From Paramacrobiotus metropolitanus (lineage: Eukaryota > Tardigrada > Eutardigrada > Parachela > Macrobiotidae): a stretch of 64,000 nt of DNA. Location of the stretch: the NCBI RefSeq assembly GCF_019649055.1, contig NW_026570311.1, positions 372,001-436,000 on the forward strand. The letters run 5' to 3'. How positions within the stretch are numbered: the stretch's first letter is position 1; each line of letters opens with the position of its first letter. Position numbers and translations under genes: made by a program. Below the pieces are notes generated by a model. That model was not told where the DNA came from. It searched no databases and was given only the letters and a program-made list of their open reading frames with translations. Positions 13,040 through 24,741 of the stretch are shown here, piece after piece.

Positions 13040-14586
13040 CTGCAATAAATTCAAGCGCAGCAACCGGACTAACCAAAGGAAGAATGCAAAGGTCACCTAA
13101 AGGCACTTTGGAAAACTTCAGGTTGTAAATAAAAATCAGTGCTTTTTTAATGCGGCGCAATTTTAAATTGTCCCACTGCAGCTCTTTTAGGCGTTCCTCA
13201 ATATATCAAAGTAACATGTCCGGTGTGGCCATTTCATGGCCAAACCGATAAAGAGTGACCTCTTTCTAGATTGATACCTATTCCAGTTTTCGTAAAAATT
13301 GTGTAAGCTCCCGCCGATGCTGCAAACCGCTTGGAATAAGAGTCATTACACGACTATGCGCCTATGCTAACGACTCTCCACAAATGACAAAACACGATAC
13401 CGGTTTTCTATCGCAAACTGGAACCGCCATCTTAGGGCGGAAATATGGTCTGCACTGTGTCTAATTCGCTCACAACCCAGCAGCATATATACTGTAAGTA
13501 AGAAAACAATGTTGGAGTAGGATTATGGGTTCGCGACCAATGACAATTTTTTTAGTTTCTTAGTGTTACTTCTCCGGAAGCAAATGCATTTGATACGAAA
13601 TGACGTGGATCAAATGACTATACGTCAAGTGTTCTGTTCGAATTCGAAGTTGCCTGACATCCGCTGCATTGCTCCTGCGAGCGGAAAAGCACTGGATAGC
13701 CAGACTGACGTCAGATTTCCTTTAGTTTAACCTGTTAGGCTGTGATCATCTCTCCTAGAATAAACGAGCCAAGGAGGCTAAACATTAAAATTCGCTTACT
13801 ATGACCACATCAAACGCAATATAAAGCGGCCCTCAACATTATTATACTATTGCGAATTATTATACTAGTAATTTTAACGGTTCTAAGGATGTACTTATTG
13901 CATTACACTGGAGATCATACTGACAACATTCGACAACGAGTATTGCAAAAGCCGCAGCTGACAGCGGAAACAGCAGCTCGGTGCATAAAAACACTTTATA
14001 AGGAGATGTAGGGTTGTAACGGTCGGAGTACTATAATTATGTGGCTACCAAACAATTAGTACCGAAATACAACGCGGAAGTGAGGCATAGAAACTCCGGA
14101 CCGTTACACATTTAACTTAGGTTTAGGATGTAATTTTTTTATGTAAAGTAGAGCAGTAATATGCATTTACTGAACACATAATACGTCATGCGGGCCTTTA
14201 CTATTTAAACATATTTCTTATTGATTTTCATTTACGTGAAAGCGGTGAAACCAATATGAACCTCATTTTCCTATCATTTATTTTTACATTCGCTCTAACA
14301 TTTTTAAGGCGTCTAAAGACAATCACATGTTTTTTTATATTTTTCTTGTTCTGTTCGAGCTTGCCGGCATCAAATAGCCGGAACATGATCGTCATTCAGA
14401 CAAACTTGCATAAATCTTTGAAATCCCGCTGTGTGCGAAGATCGGTTGAATTGCACCAGTGTGCGAACAAAGCATAAAAAGCAGATTTATCGGATTAAAA
14501 GCGCTAAATAGGTAAACTTTTGCAGTGTTTTCATAACAAACCGGAAAGCGAGTCGGTATAAAAACCCAGGTAAAAACAATCTCTTT
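13040..14586. other. Intergenic, no gene recognised
   Basis: Apart from the possible decayed exon at 13.10-13.25 kb, nothing supportable was seen. It lies downstream of the His-rich gene. Confidence 0.45.
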
Positions 14587-17117
14587 CTAATCGCCCCCAC
14601 TTCCGCTGCCGCTTCCGTTGTCTCTTCCTCCGGACTGCACTACTTGTGGCTGGGAGTTGCTCTGGCCCATCTAGCGCCGAAACAACAATTACATTTCGTC
14701 GTCCTGGTTTTTAATGTATAACCCTGATGGCTTACCATGGCCATCAACGCCGCCAGACTCGCGCCGTTTCCTCCACCGCCGCCGCCGCCACCACCATTTC
14801 CGTCTTGTCTACCGGTACCCTTTCCGCCGCCACCACCGCCACCACCGCCACCATTGCCCATCATCTAATCGATAAATAAAATTGAAAGCATCACTGAGCA
14901 GCCGTTACATCGATCAGCAGCTGATCATCACTTACTTGCATCATCAGCTATCAAACAAAGAACAGAATTACTAAAGAAATTTTTTGAAAGGTACATGTGT
15001 ATGTATAAATCCGTTTTTTAACTCACTAAATTTTGCATCATCTGTTGGTTATTATTATTATTGTTGGACTGATATTGCGGTCGGCTATGGTGACTGTGAC
15101 TATCACCACCGTCACGCTCAGTTTTCCCGGTTAGTGCACTGCGGGTCTTGGTACTGAAGGACGATATCAGTGCCGCTGGATCGGACGTTTCTGCCAAACA
15201 CCCGATGTTACTGTTAACCCAATTATAATTCGCAGCAAACAAAAATAGTTTTCATAAACATTTCCTTTATAGTTTTCATAAACTTTTTTTTGTATATCGC
15301 TGTATTACTAATTGAAATCAGACAGTTGGACGTGCTTTTTCACCACTGTAGGCTTACTGTTGGCCAGGCCGGAGAAGATATTATGCAGAAACGGAAGGAT
15401 TGCCTGCACTAAAATACAATGCACTCAGTAAACCATACTGAATCTGCAAACTGCTGTGTCAGCACTTACAATGGCCCCCGGCACCAGTAGCGTTACCGCC
15501 GAGAACTGCGAGAAGGTCTGCCAAAAAAATAAACCGAGTACAGATACACAATTTAAAGGACTAAAACGCTCGTCCAGAAGATAGGAAACGGGATTGCAAC
15601 TGCTACCGGCCAAAAACGCGCCAAAGAGTTTTTTAGGCAGCGGCTATCTATTCAAATGCAACGGGGAAACGCGATATGCGTGATGGGTACAATCCCCGAA
15701 CAGGATAGCATCGAAGAAGTGTTTTTATTATAAATTATATTCTGCTTTTGTACTAGCATTGTGATACTTATTAAAGGTCGTATGCAATTTAAAGAACATG
15801 TAATTGCTATAGAAACACCAAGGGTTCAAAAAATACCATGAAATTATTCAGTACTTCTATGTAAGGTAACTAAACTGCTGCATCAGCACTTACGATGGCC
15901 GCCGGCTCCAGTACCGTTACCGCCGAAAAAGTCTGCCAAAACATAATGCGAATACACATACACAATTAACAGATCACTGCTTATTTTAATAAGCTACAAC
16001 AAAAATGATGCAGCACTTCTATGTAGGATGACTAAACTACTGCATCAGCACTTACGATGGCCGCCGGCTCCGGTGGCGTTACCGCCGAAAACGTCTGCCA
16101 AAAACATAATGCGAGAGATACAGATACACAACTGAGGGAACAGATAAACCTAATATCTACTTTTTCGTACGGTGACTTGATTTTCGTTTCAGAAATTACA
16201 TGAACGGCCACAAAACACGATAAATCTACTAAACGTACTGTGCAGGAAGGAAAAAAATCCCCGTTTCATTTGCTCGCGCTCCTGATCGGACAACTTGCGC
16301 TGCTGTGTGCCGTTATGGTGACCAAAGTGCGTGCCGTTATGGTGACCGAAATGTGTGCCGTTATGGTGACCATGACCATGGTGGGTGCCGTTATGCTCGT
16401 GCCCAGCTGAGCGGTGACCGCCGTGGTGGTGGTGTCCATGCGGCTTCGCACTATCACCGGCGCCGGTCTGTTCTGCCGCGGCCGTCAGCTGCGGGCCGTC
16501 CGGCCCACCGTGAGGCCGTCCGTGGCCGTGATGATGCTGATGTTGTTGCCCTTCGTTTCCACTATGGTTGCCATGGTGATGCCCGTGGCCGTGTCCGTGA
16601 TGGCCGGATTGGTTGGCGGGCTGGACACGCGAAGGATCGGGCTGGGGCAGGCCGGTAGGGGCGTTGGGTATGGTGGCGGAGGCATCAGGCCCACTCACGG
16701 CCTAGATATTTAGAACTGTTACCCGAGACAGTTCCGCTTCTTGCTTTCACTTAAAGTTTTGAAATTATGAATATCAGCGCTGGTACGTCTAAGTAATTGT
16801 TAATTAATAACAAACAACGTTCGTCTGACAGGCATTATTACATATTGCATGGACACTGACTGCGGTGACAAATTAAATTCACATGGAAAAAAAAGAAACC
16901 AAGCAAGCCGGTCAGTAAGATTCATCCACAGATCACAACGGCAATCGATTTTTATTGCAAACAGTAACAGTCATTAAGTTGACATAAAAAGTACATAAAT
17001 ACCTAGTTTTCAATGAACTGTAAATTTGTAATTATTTTTATAATAAGAGACACTCACTTGCGTCAGAGCCACGGTCGCCGTTACGGCTAAGGTTACAGCC
17101 AAAAATAAGAGCCTCAT
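14587..17117 (-). CDS. Secreted His-rich / Gly-Asn-rich low-complexity protein
   Basis: Ten exons: 17117-17058, 16701-16239, 16094-16056, 15932-15894, 15517-15470, 15408-15358, 15190-15027, 14947-14936, 14864-14736, 14670-14587. All phases agree, giving 362 aa. Exon 1 is exactly a signal peptide (MRLLFLAVTLAVTATVALTQ). Exon 2 is His-rich, with HGHGHHHG runs and repeated NGTHFGHH units whose NGT is an N-glycosylation sequon. Exons 3 and 4 are 39-nt micro-exons encoding near-identical FGGN(A/G)TGAGGH modules; exon 5 (48 nt) repeats it as LGGNATGAGGH. Exon 6 is hydrophobic (ILPFLHNIF), exon 7 has an Asn/Gln run, exon 9 has two poly-Gly runs, and exon 10 ends in a Ser-Gly tail. The His density suggests metal binding or a matrix/cuticle role; function is unknown. 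No family recognised. Confidence 0.72.
15568..15733 (+). mobile_element. Truncated non-LTR retroelement C-terminus (copy 2)
   Basis: Antisense in intron 4 of the His-rich gene. The frame reads FFRQRLSIQMQRGNA, then a GTIP motif, and ends EEVFLL before TAA. This matches FLRQRLSIEIQRGNA and NEIFML in the copy at 29.8 kb. Only about 55 codons survive. Confidence 0.6.
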
Positions 17118-18698
17118 TTTTAGCTGTTGTCCCAGTCGATCAAGGAAATCACTACTGATCTAAACAGCCACGGGTGTATACATTTTTCTTTCCGTTTTCC
17201 CTGCCGTCCACTTCAAAGCCGTCGGGTATCAAGGTCAGAGTCAGCGTATACAGAATTCTTCCCGCATCAGCATGTATTTCCGCTGTAACACGCGCAAGAA
17301 TGTGAGAGTCACTTCAAAAATACGACTTTTCAAGTGCATTCACGTGTTGTCAGTGTATCTAGAGAATGCCGTAATGAGAAAGCGTTTTCAAAAGCATCAG
17401 GCTGTCTGCAAGCAAATTACCTGTAACAAAAGTACTACTTTTAATTTTGTGCTATGGTTATGATTTGATCATTCTATCTGTACACTTTTTCTCTCTCATA
17501 GTACTGTTTTAATCAGAACGGAATTTCCGAAATTGACACTAAAGTGCAAATATTACGCCTCAAATATAAGAAAACGAGTAAACTTTATTTCAAAAATTTC
17601 GTATTTAAGGGTGACCAGTATACTACCTCGTAAACCGCGTATGCAGCATTATCAACGTTGTGAACGGTAATTGTTCCCCTATTTAAGAGGGGGGGGCTGG
17701 TGGGGCCATGGCCACCCCGTAACTTGGACATTGAAAAAATTCTCAAGAGGGGGGTATATTGCGAAATTTTTTACGGCCGAGGTCGCCAAAAAATCGAGAG
17801 AATACTCCCCCTTGACCCATAGGTCCCATACAGTTTTGGAAGGTTTACTTTAGTGCAAGCCGGCGACCAGCGTTAACACAGCTTCGGCAAGCTCAATAGT
17901 TACTGAGCTTTGTCGAATCCATGGTAAACGCCCGCGCCCGCAAATACTGAAAGTGGCGCGTCGAGGACAGCCGAGCATATAAACAGTAACATGTAGGGGT
18001 ATAAGTTGAGCGGAATTACGATAATTATAACACTTACGTTGCCGTTGCCAATCTATTTGCAGTCGCTAATTTCTAATCACCCGCCCATGAGGAATCCTAA
18101 TTCCTGTATCTGCAAACTAATACGTACTCCTAGTATTCAATGTATTTAATAACACGAACTCTCTGGCAGATGGAAAATTATGCGGCATTACAAATTCGCG
18201 AAGCGAGAAAACTACTGTTGTTTTGTTCATGCATTTCCGGTATGTACTGTATTATTATCATCAGATTCCCTGTTTATAACACTGCATGTTGATACTGGAC
18301 ACGTATTGCATATTAATGCTGGGGGGGGGGGTATTCGATCGTTTTTGTCTTTTGTGGGCCCAATGGGACATCCACATCACATGACGTACTCTGGCTAGAT
18401 TATTAGGATGGCCTCTTTAGAGTGTATGGCGAGCTGTCGATATTGATCCCTAAAGAATTCTCAGTCACCGATGAACACGGGCACACTGCAAGGTTAATTA
18501 GTCTGTTTACACTGACTCGTTTACCTTTGCCGCCGAAGTATGGTGGCTACACAGTACAGTACGTATTTATCTACCGGAATATACAGAGTACATACTCACA
18601 TTAAAGTATTAGACAATACAAACGATTCGGAAAATAAAGAAGTGACATATAGTACTCCTGTAACAAATCGGAACGCGAGGCAACCATGACTGTTTCGT
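17118..18698. other. Intergenic with G-rich tracts
   Basis: An 11-base poly-G tract lies at 18321-18331. A G-rich patch at about 17.68-17.75 kb contains an 8-G run and GGGGCCATGGCCACCCC. No gene was recognised. This separates the His-rich gene from the 3' end of Gr-like gene B1. Confidence 0.5.
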
Positions 18699-20451
18699 CT
18701 ATGCGTTTCCGGTACTGTTATCATCAGGTGATCGCTGTCCGCAAGAAGCGTTGCTGTCGTTTCCATTTGCCAGTTCCGCGAAGACCAACATGCAGCTGAC
18801 GAGCGCTGCTGCCATCTACAGTACACGAAAAACCGATACCATGAGACGAAAAATTAAACTATCGAATCATTTTGTTTTTAACAGGTTTTCCACCCAGGCC
18901 GACTTGCGGTTTGCGCAGATTCAAATTATTGTTGTAAAGATTACGATATAAATGCCGTTTGTAATTCTGTTTGTCCTTGCTGGTGTACGAGCATTATACA
19001 TTGCTTCTTCCTTTCCGTTAATTACCGTTTACTATCTTTGGATCAAAAGTCAATCATTCTTGTGTTTTTGCTTTCGTATTTGACAGGAGTTACCTGAGCG
19101 GCTATTTCTCTTGTGATCATTATTCCAAAGAGAGTAAAGCACGGCGGATTGTGTTTTAACCGTCGCAGATAGAATTTCTGCCAGTCGGATCCTGATCCCT
19201 GCGGGCTGGATTCTCGATGTGTCTCCCAATACGTCTCTACGATCTCCACCAGCTTTTGGCTCTAATCAAAAATTTAACGAGACAATGACTTGAGACAGCA
19301 GAATGCCAGGGGAAAATAACAGATTGTTTTACTGATAGTAAATAATCGAATTGTCATCGGTAAGTCCCTCAAGCTGCATACCTATGCCGTGAAATTATTC
19401 GACTTGGTGTAAACATCGGTGACAATAAACGTGCGCCTTTTACCTGTTCGGTTGAGTAGCAGCAGACAGCGGTTATTACCATCATGATAGCCTGCGAATG
19501 AATAAAAACCTCCAGCTGGCTTCCTTGGTCGATAGTGCGCGTTTTCGCATACTCCAGACTCATCTCAAAAGCATAATACACCAAATAGCCCAGTGCCGCA
19601 CAGAAGCGAATTCCACAGATGATCGATACATACGCATCCACTTCCCTCACCATAACACTCAATTCCGCGTGCGCGACACAGTCCTCCAGTGGAAGCAAGT
19701 TTTCCTTGTCTAGCTTGTCCCGCACTCTCAGCGCCAGTGTACGGAAGATCAGACTTGTGGTCAGCGCCAAGAATAAGGCTAAACCCAGGGTAACGTACCT
19801 GCCGAGGAACACCACACGCAACACCGCATCATAGCTGTGTACAAGAATTTCGATGTAATACGGCGGAATACTGGCCGCGAAGCGCTGGGCATTTTCGTTC
19901 ACATCGCTGGCAAACAGTTCCCCGGTATCAAAATGGAAAATTAAGAAGATGGTGCTGGCCGTTACGGCGCTGCCATACGCTGCAATCCCGGCTATCAGTA
20001 TGAGCTTATGGTTCCTGGTTAACATATGTCCATACTCCGTATCCAACCTTTTAACCAAATCGATAATGCGTTGGCTGGCTGCCCACATCAGGAACATGTT
20101 TGGTATATCGGTGAAACAGAGCAGGCCATTGACGGTCTCCACGATAACGATGGAGAATTTCCCAGAGCGACCGGCAACGTCCGCCATGATGTCCAGGGCG
20201 TAGAAGCAGCTAGCAGCGACCAGCAGTGTAGCGTACAGCCCCATAACGGCACGCAAAAGCAGCGTGCATGTCGCAGTTGTTCTTACTGGAAAGTAGAAGT
20301 AGCCGCATATCTGCGCCCCGATCAGACCCGGCTTGGTGACCGACCATATGAAACCGTGTGGACCAGTCGGACGAGTGTCGGCCTTATTGTGCGCTGTTTC
20401 GATCATTTTTGGTTTGATGACAACATTGGCCTTCCACATTTTCTTTGTCAT
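18699..20451 (-). CDS. Gustatory-receptor-like 7TM protein, subfamily B (B1)
   Basis: Three exons, 20451-19444, 19261-19094 and 18815-18699, joined by phase-0 introns; 430 aa. Exon 1 holds most of the hydrophobic segments, with VTKPG and GYFYFPV near the start and CGIRFCAALGYL late. Exon 2 carries KLVEIVETYW and NPPCFTL-x-G-x-x-x-T-R. Exon 3 begins MAAALVSCMLVFAEL, the last membrane segment, at the place where insect Grs have TYhhhhhQF. Clusters of phase-0 introns near the 3' end are a known hallmark of insect Gr/Or genes. The predicted role is a plasma-membrane chemosensory receptor or ion channel. Most divergent of the B trio. Head-to-head with B2 across 1.1 kb. Family assignment rests on topology and gene structure, not on a search. 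Confidence 0.66.
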
Positions 20452-21579
20452 AGACGCCAGAAACAGGGCAGCGTCGAGTATTACTTTCCGCAGATTACAG
20501 GATACCGCGCAGCTTTCCGACTAGGTGACAGAAAATTTGTAAGTACTTACTCATTAACAGTACATACGTAAAAAATCTTAGCCGGAAGTACAGTACTCGC
20601 CCATTGGAGGAGAGTATGATTTGCCACTCACTATTAAGAATTTACAAATCGTATAGTTAGTGTTGCACTGCCGAATAGTATGGGTTGCGTTTCCATCATT
20701 TCAATCCTTTTATGGATCCCAGGGGATAATTCAATCACACAAACTCCAGCAAAGATTATCAAGAGGGATTACTGCGGCGATAGATTGTAGGACAAGCTCT
20801 CGGGAGTATTCCCTTGAGAATTCTTTTGCAGTTCAATGCCACAGTGAGATAGGTTACACTACATTTCATTGCTAGTGTGCACTTCGGAAGTGCTGATGTT
20901 CCAACAGCCAAACAATTTCACGGGTTACCGAACGAAATATTGCAGGCCTCGCTTTGACATTTTTTTAACGCAGACAGGTTCTTTTGCCGCATTGTCCGAG
21001 AGCGGACCGATGCACCCGGGCGAGCTGACGCGCCGGCACTGCATTCAGCCGAACGGAATAAGATCCACTGAATAGATTCGGATGCTCCAGGAACGCATTG
21101 ATTGCTCTGAACGTCCTTTGCATAGTAAGCTTTAACGCTTTGGATCACACGCAATAACCATGGGTTTACGATACTGTCAGTCTAAAACGGTTCAGAATGC
21201 TTGAAAAAGGTTTGCCCAAGTCAATGTCGCCGGCATAGAAAGTGACATGATGTGTAAAAGAAACTCCATCTCGCTGCAGCCGATAAAAATTGATGTGAAA
21301 TGCGATACTGTATCACCAGAATTAAAACCGGGAGAGTGTTGGCTCAGCCGCCAAGCAGGGTGTTCAGATATTTTGCGGTGACAGGAAACGCAAAACGAAA
21401 CTATCTGTTGACGATCAATTTGTAGCGCAAATGTATCAACCAGTGTTAAATAAGAAAAGGGAACGCTTGATCGAAAACAGAATTGTGCAGCATACTCAAA
21501 TGAACAACATGGTTCGTTTTTTATACTGGTAGAAGACAGACATGCTTATACCTAACGTACGTAGCGCTTGATTTCAAAC
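20452..21579. promoter_or_regulatory. Shared upstream region of divergent Gr-like genes B1 and B2
   Basis: This 1.1-kb stretch lies between two divergently transcribed start codons. No gene or clear promoter element was recognised. It could carry shared regulation of the pair, but that is inference from arrangement only. Confidence 0.35.
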
Positions 21580-23256
21580 ATGTGGAAAGAAAGAATAAAT
21601 ATTTCCCGCACAAGCAGTAGACAGGATTCCGCGGAAACCAGAACCAACCTCCAGTTTGTTCCCAAGCCAACTCTGACATGGCGGATGATTCAAGTGTTAA
21701 GCATCACTGCCCAAATACTGGGCTACTTTTATTATCCCATCGACGGTCGCCCACGTCTACAGATCTTCCTCCGTATCGTCATGCTGTTATACGCCGGAAT
21801 CATTACGACAGCCAACGTCTTCCACGTGTACGATACATTCCGCAGCGGAGACTGGACCACCACGCGATTCTCCATCGTCATCGTGCAGAGCATCAGCGTC
21901 ATGCTGTCCTTTTCCGATGTACCGTACATCTTTTTCATGTGGTCCAACAGCCGAAAGATCATCCAATTATGTACACAGTTGCACACCGAATACGGACAAT
22001 TAATAACACGCAAAGACGCGCTGATCTTCATAGCGGTCATGATGGCGTACGGTGCGACTGGGATGTTCATCCTGATCTGCGCGGTTTATCAGCTGGATGT
22101 CAATATGCTACAGGGACAGATTGACATGTATCATCGGGAGTACGGTGTGGCGCGCGGCATCTTGCAGTGGATTGTCCCCGTATACAATGCCATTATTCGG
22201 GGAACTAATTTCGGGAGGAACGTGATTGTCGGTATGGTGTTGTTCTTGATAACGGTCACAGGTATGCTCTTCCAGCGAATTGTGAAACAAATTAAGCGGG
22301 GATTCGCTCAGTCGAAATCTGCTGACATTGGGAGTTATCGCTATCATGCGCAGCTGAGCAAGATTGTTCGGGAACTGGATGGCTGTTTTTCCATGGTGTG
22401 CGGCATTCGTTTCGTTGCGGCGGTGGCGTCTACCCTGTTTTACGCTTTCGACATCAGCAATCGCTATGCAGGGGACCGCAAAATTTATGGACAGGAACTG
22501 TTCTCGCTGTTCACGCCGGTGTTTATTATGGTACTACTGACCGGAGTTCTCTGCTATTCCACAGAACAAGTACATGAAGGGTAGTTATTAGTTTTGATTA
22601 GTCTCGGTCTTGGACATTTGGGCGATAGGCCTAAATATTTCGGTTGCTTCAGTTTTTTGGACAAACCCTGACCCACTCATGAAAGAGAATAAAAACGCTA
22701 ATATACTGCACTAATATATTTTCAGCAGGTGTCGTGTTCAAAGAAATTCTGACGCAAGCCGTAACTATTAAATTTCTTCAGGGTGCACTTATCGTGGAGG
22801 TCGTCGAGGCGCATTGGGAAGACAGGAGTGCAGTCTCAAGTGATGAGTGGATCAGGTTTTATCTACAACGAACCAAGTCTTGCCCTCCGTGTTTCACTTT
22901 AGCCGGCGTCAGAATGACACGAGAAAGTGCTGTTCAGGTAAGGAAGATTTGGAAAGTGTGGTACTAAAGAATGTCGACTACCTACAGATCATTCTACTTA
23001 ACGAACGGTTGCGTCAGTGGTGGATGGATCGCTGGCAGTGTGCAATAAAAGCTTACTACTGAAGTAAGTTATGCAGACGGCTAACATTATTCATGGTTAT
23101 TTCCGGTAGACTATGGCAGCTGTTGTGAGCTGCATATTGGTATTCACCGAGCTGAGCGATGATGGAGAAGATGTCTCGTGCTGCAAACAACTCCCAAACC
23201 AGCAAATCGTCGGCAACTGGACTACCAGCGAGCAGTGGAATGCATTCCGCACCTGA
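21580..23256 (+). CDS. Gustatory-receptor-like 7TM protein, subfamily B (B2)
   Basis: Exons 21580-22569, 22782-22937 and 23110-23256, phase-0 introns, 430 aa. I start at ATG 21580 (MWKERIN); the frame extends 12 bases upstream without another ATG. It is close to B3 throughout: Q-x-x-GYFYYPI, RFSIVIVQSI, SFSDVPYIFFMW, EYGQLITRKD, CGIRFVAA, GVLCYSTEQ at the end of exon 1, VEVVEAHW and PPCFTLAGVRMTRE in exon 2, and AAVVSCILVFTELSD in exon 3. About seven hydrophobic segments are visible. The exon 3 acceptor is CCGGTAG. A retroelement copy follows 160 bases downstream. Probable chemosensory receptor; ligand unknown. Confidence 0.7.
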
Positions 23257-23414
23257 TGGTGCCATGGTAGCAATTCAAATGCAGCTGGATCAGACTTCCA
23301 CGGAAAACTACAAAATATGCTCTACACTGCAGATCGTATTGCGAATTATCAGCAGTAGCCAGTAGCTTTACACATGAACTTGAAGATTGGCAACGTATTT
23401 GAGACACTCAACTA

Positions 23415-23988
23415 CAACTACAACCACACTACAGATTGAACAGCATCGTGTGCCGATCACTGGTTTCGGCGGGCATTCCAGCAAAACTCGAACCTCGTGG
23501 CACATCCCATACGTCCGAACGTCGCCCAGACGGATGTACGACCTTTGCCTGGAAACGTGGTATGTGTCTGGCATGGGATGTCACCTGCGTCGACACTGTC
23601 GCCTCGTCCCATATCAAGTCCACTTCCTCAGTTGCCGGATCCGCCGCGGCCCAAGCCGAAGACAAGAAAGCCAGACTCTATGCGTATCTTGTAGGCAGAT
23701 ACATTTTTGCAGCTCTAGCTTTTGAAACGTTCGGGCCCTGGGGAAAATCGGCATCTGCTTTAATAAAGGAAATCGGCAAGCGGCTACAGCAACACACCGG
23801 GGAACCTCGGTCACACGAATTCTTACGTCAACGTCTGTCGTACAGCGAGGCAACGCGGCTTCCGTGCTGGGGACAATGGAAGGCGCGGATAAATTAGAAG
23901 AAATTTTGTTATTGTAATTCTCTATCTGTTGTTAATTCATGTATTCTAACTGGCTTGTGCTAATAAAAGCCGAGCAATCAAAAAAAAA
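23415..23988 (+). mobile_element. Truncated non-LTR retroelement C-terminus with A-tail (copy 3)
   Basis: The frame starts at LNSIVCRSLVSAGIPAKLEP, continues with ERRPDGCTTFAWKRG and LAWDVTCVDT, and reaches FLRQRLS. A small deletion then shifts the frame; the following codons still read VQRGNAASVLGTMEG and LEEILLL before TAA at 23915-23917. AATAAA lies at 23962-23967 and a run of nine A at 23980-23988, as expected for a retrotransposed 3' end. The element is 5'-truncated and carries no reverse transcriptase domain. Confidence 0.75.
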
Positions 23989-24414
23989 GCACTACAGATA
24001 CATACGGCATGTGATTACATAATATTATAGGGAAAACAACGAATTTTTTGAGCAGCTTACATTGAAAACTGCAAAACATGAAATTCGGTCAAATGCAGTT
24101 AAATTACGTCGTCGGCCAGTCTAATTCAAGTTTTTGCTTAGCCGCACACGGCATAGTGTTCAGGTCTGACTGTATGCCAAATTGTTAGCGGTGACTACTC
24201 AAAACCGTTTTCACAAACTTTGTCACAAGACTTTCTAGTGACAAGGTTTATCAGGGTTTATAATATACTTTACAGAAAATTTGGGGAGATGTGGGCGAAA
24301 ATCTGGCCATCTACTCGTATGTTTTTTTTTATTGTTCGCACTGCTACTTACTATAGTACCTAACTGGATTAGGCTTCTGTTTAATTAAGTTGATCTCCGC
24401 TTCAACATCGTTGC

Positions 24415-24580
24415 TGAAGAAAGAAACCAGGCACAAATATCTTGCCATCGAAAACCGCTGTGTTCGCCTTGCACGGGGATAGCCAGATCATCTCCCGGGA
24501 ACTGCTGGGATCGGACTGTTGATAGAGTGCACGATACGCCGAAATTAGATCGCTCTTACGCAACAACGAACAAGCTACGT
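24415..24580 (-). pseudogene. Orphan coding-like stretch
   Basis: On the minus strand a stretch of about 54 codons without ATG reads LRKSDLISAYRALYQQ, then EMIWLSPCKANTAVFDGK and IFVPGFFLQQRC before TGA. Its composition looks protein-like, but I found no partner exon and do not recognise the family. It may be a gene relic upstream of B3. Confidence 0.25.
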
Positions 24581-24741
24581 CCTACTAAGTGGATGAAACG
24601 ATATTACCCTTAATATTCATTGCTGAGCTTATGTCAGTTGAAATTACAGTTGCCCTCGCAGACCGGTTCAGCATTTCGCACGCATCCTATTAATTCGACG
24701 CTGTAGAACTAGCACATGAAAAGGTCACGCAAGTTTGCACC

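Noticed and set aside
16305-16713. Plus-strand frames over the His-rich exon
   Set aside because: They are complementary readings of the His-codon repeats, and the minus strand has the signal peptide and consistent splice phases.
20026-20571. Long plus-strand open frame of 181 codons
   Set aside because: It is opposite exon 1 of Gr-like gene B1 and has no recognisable motif; a shadow of the real gene.
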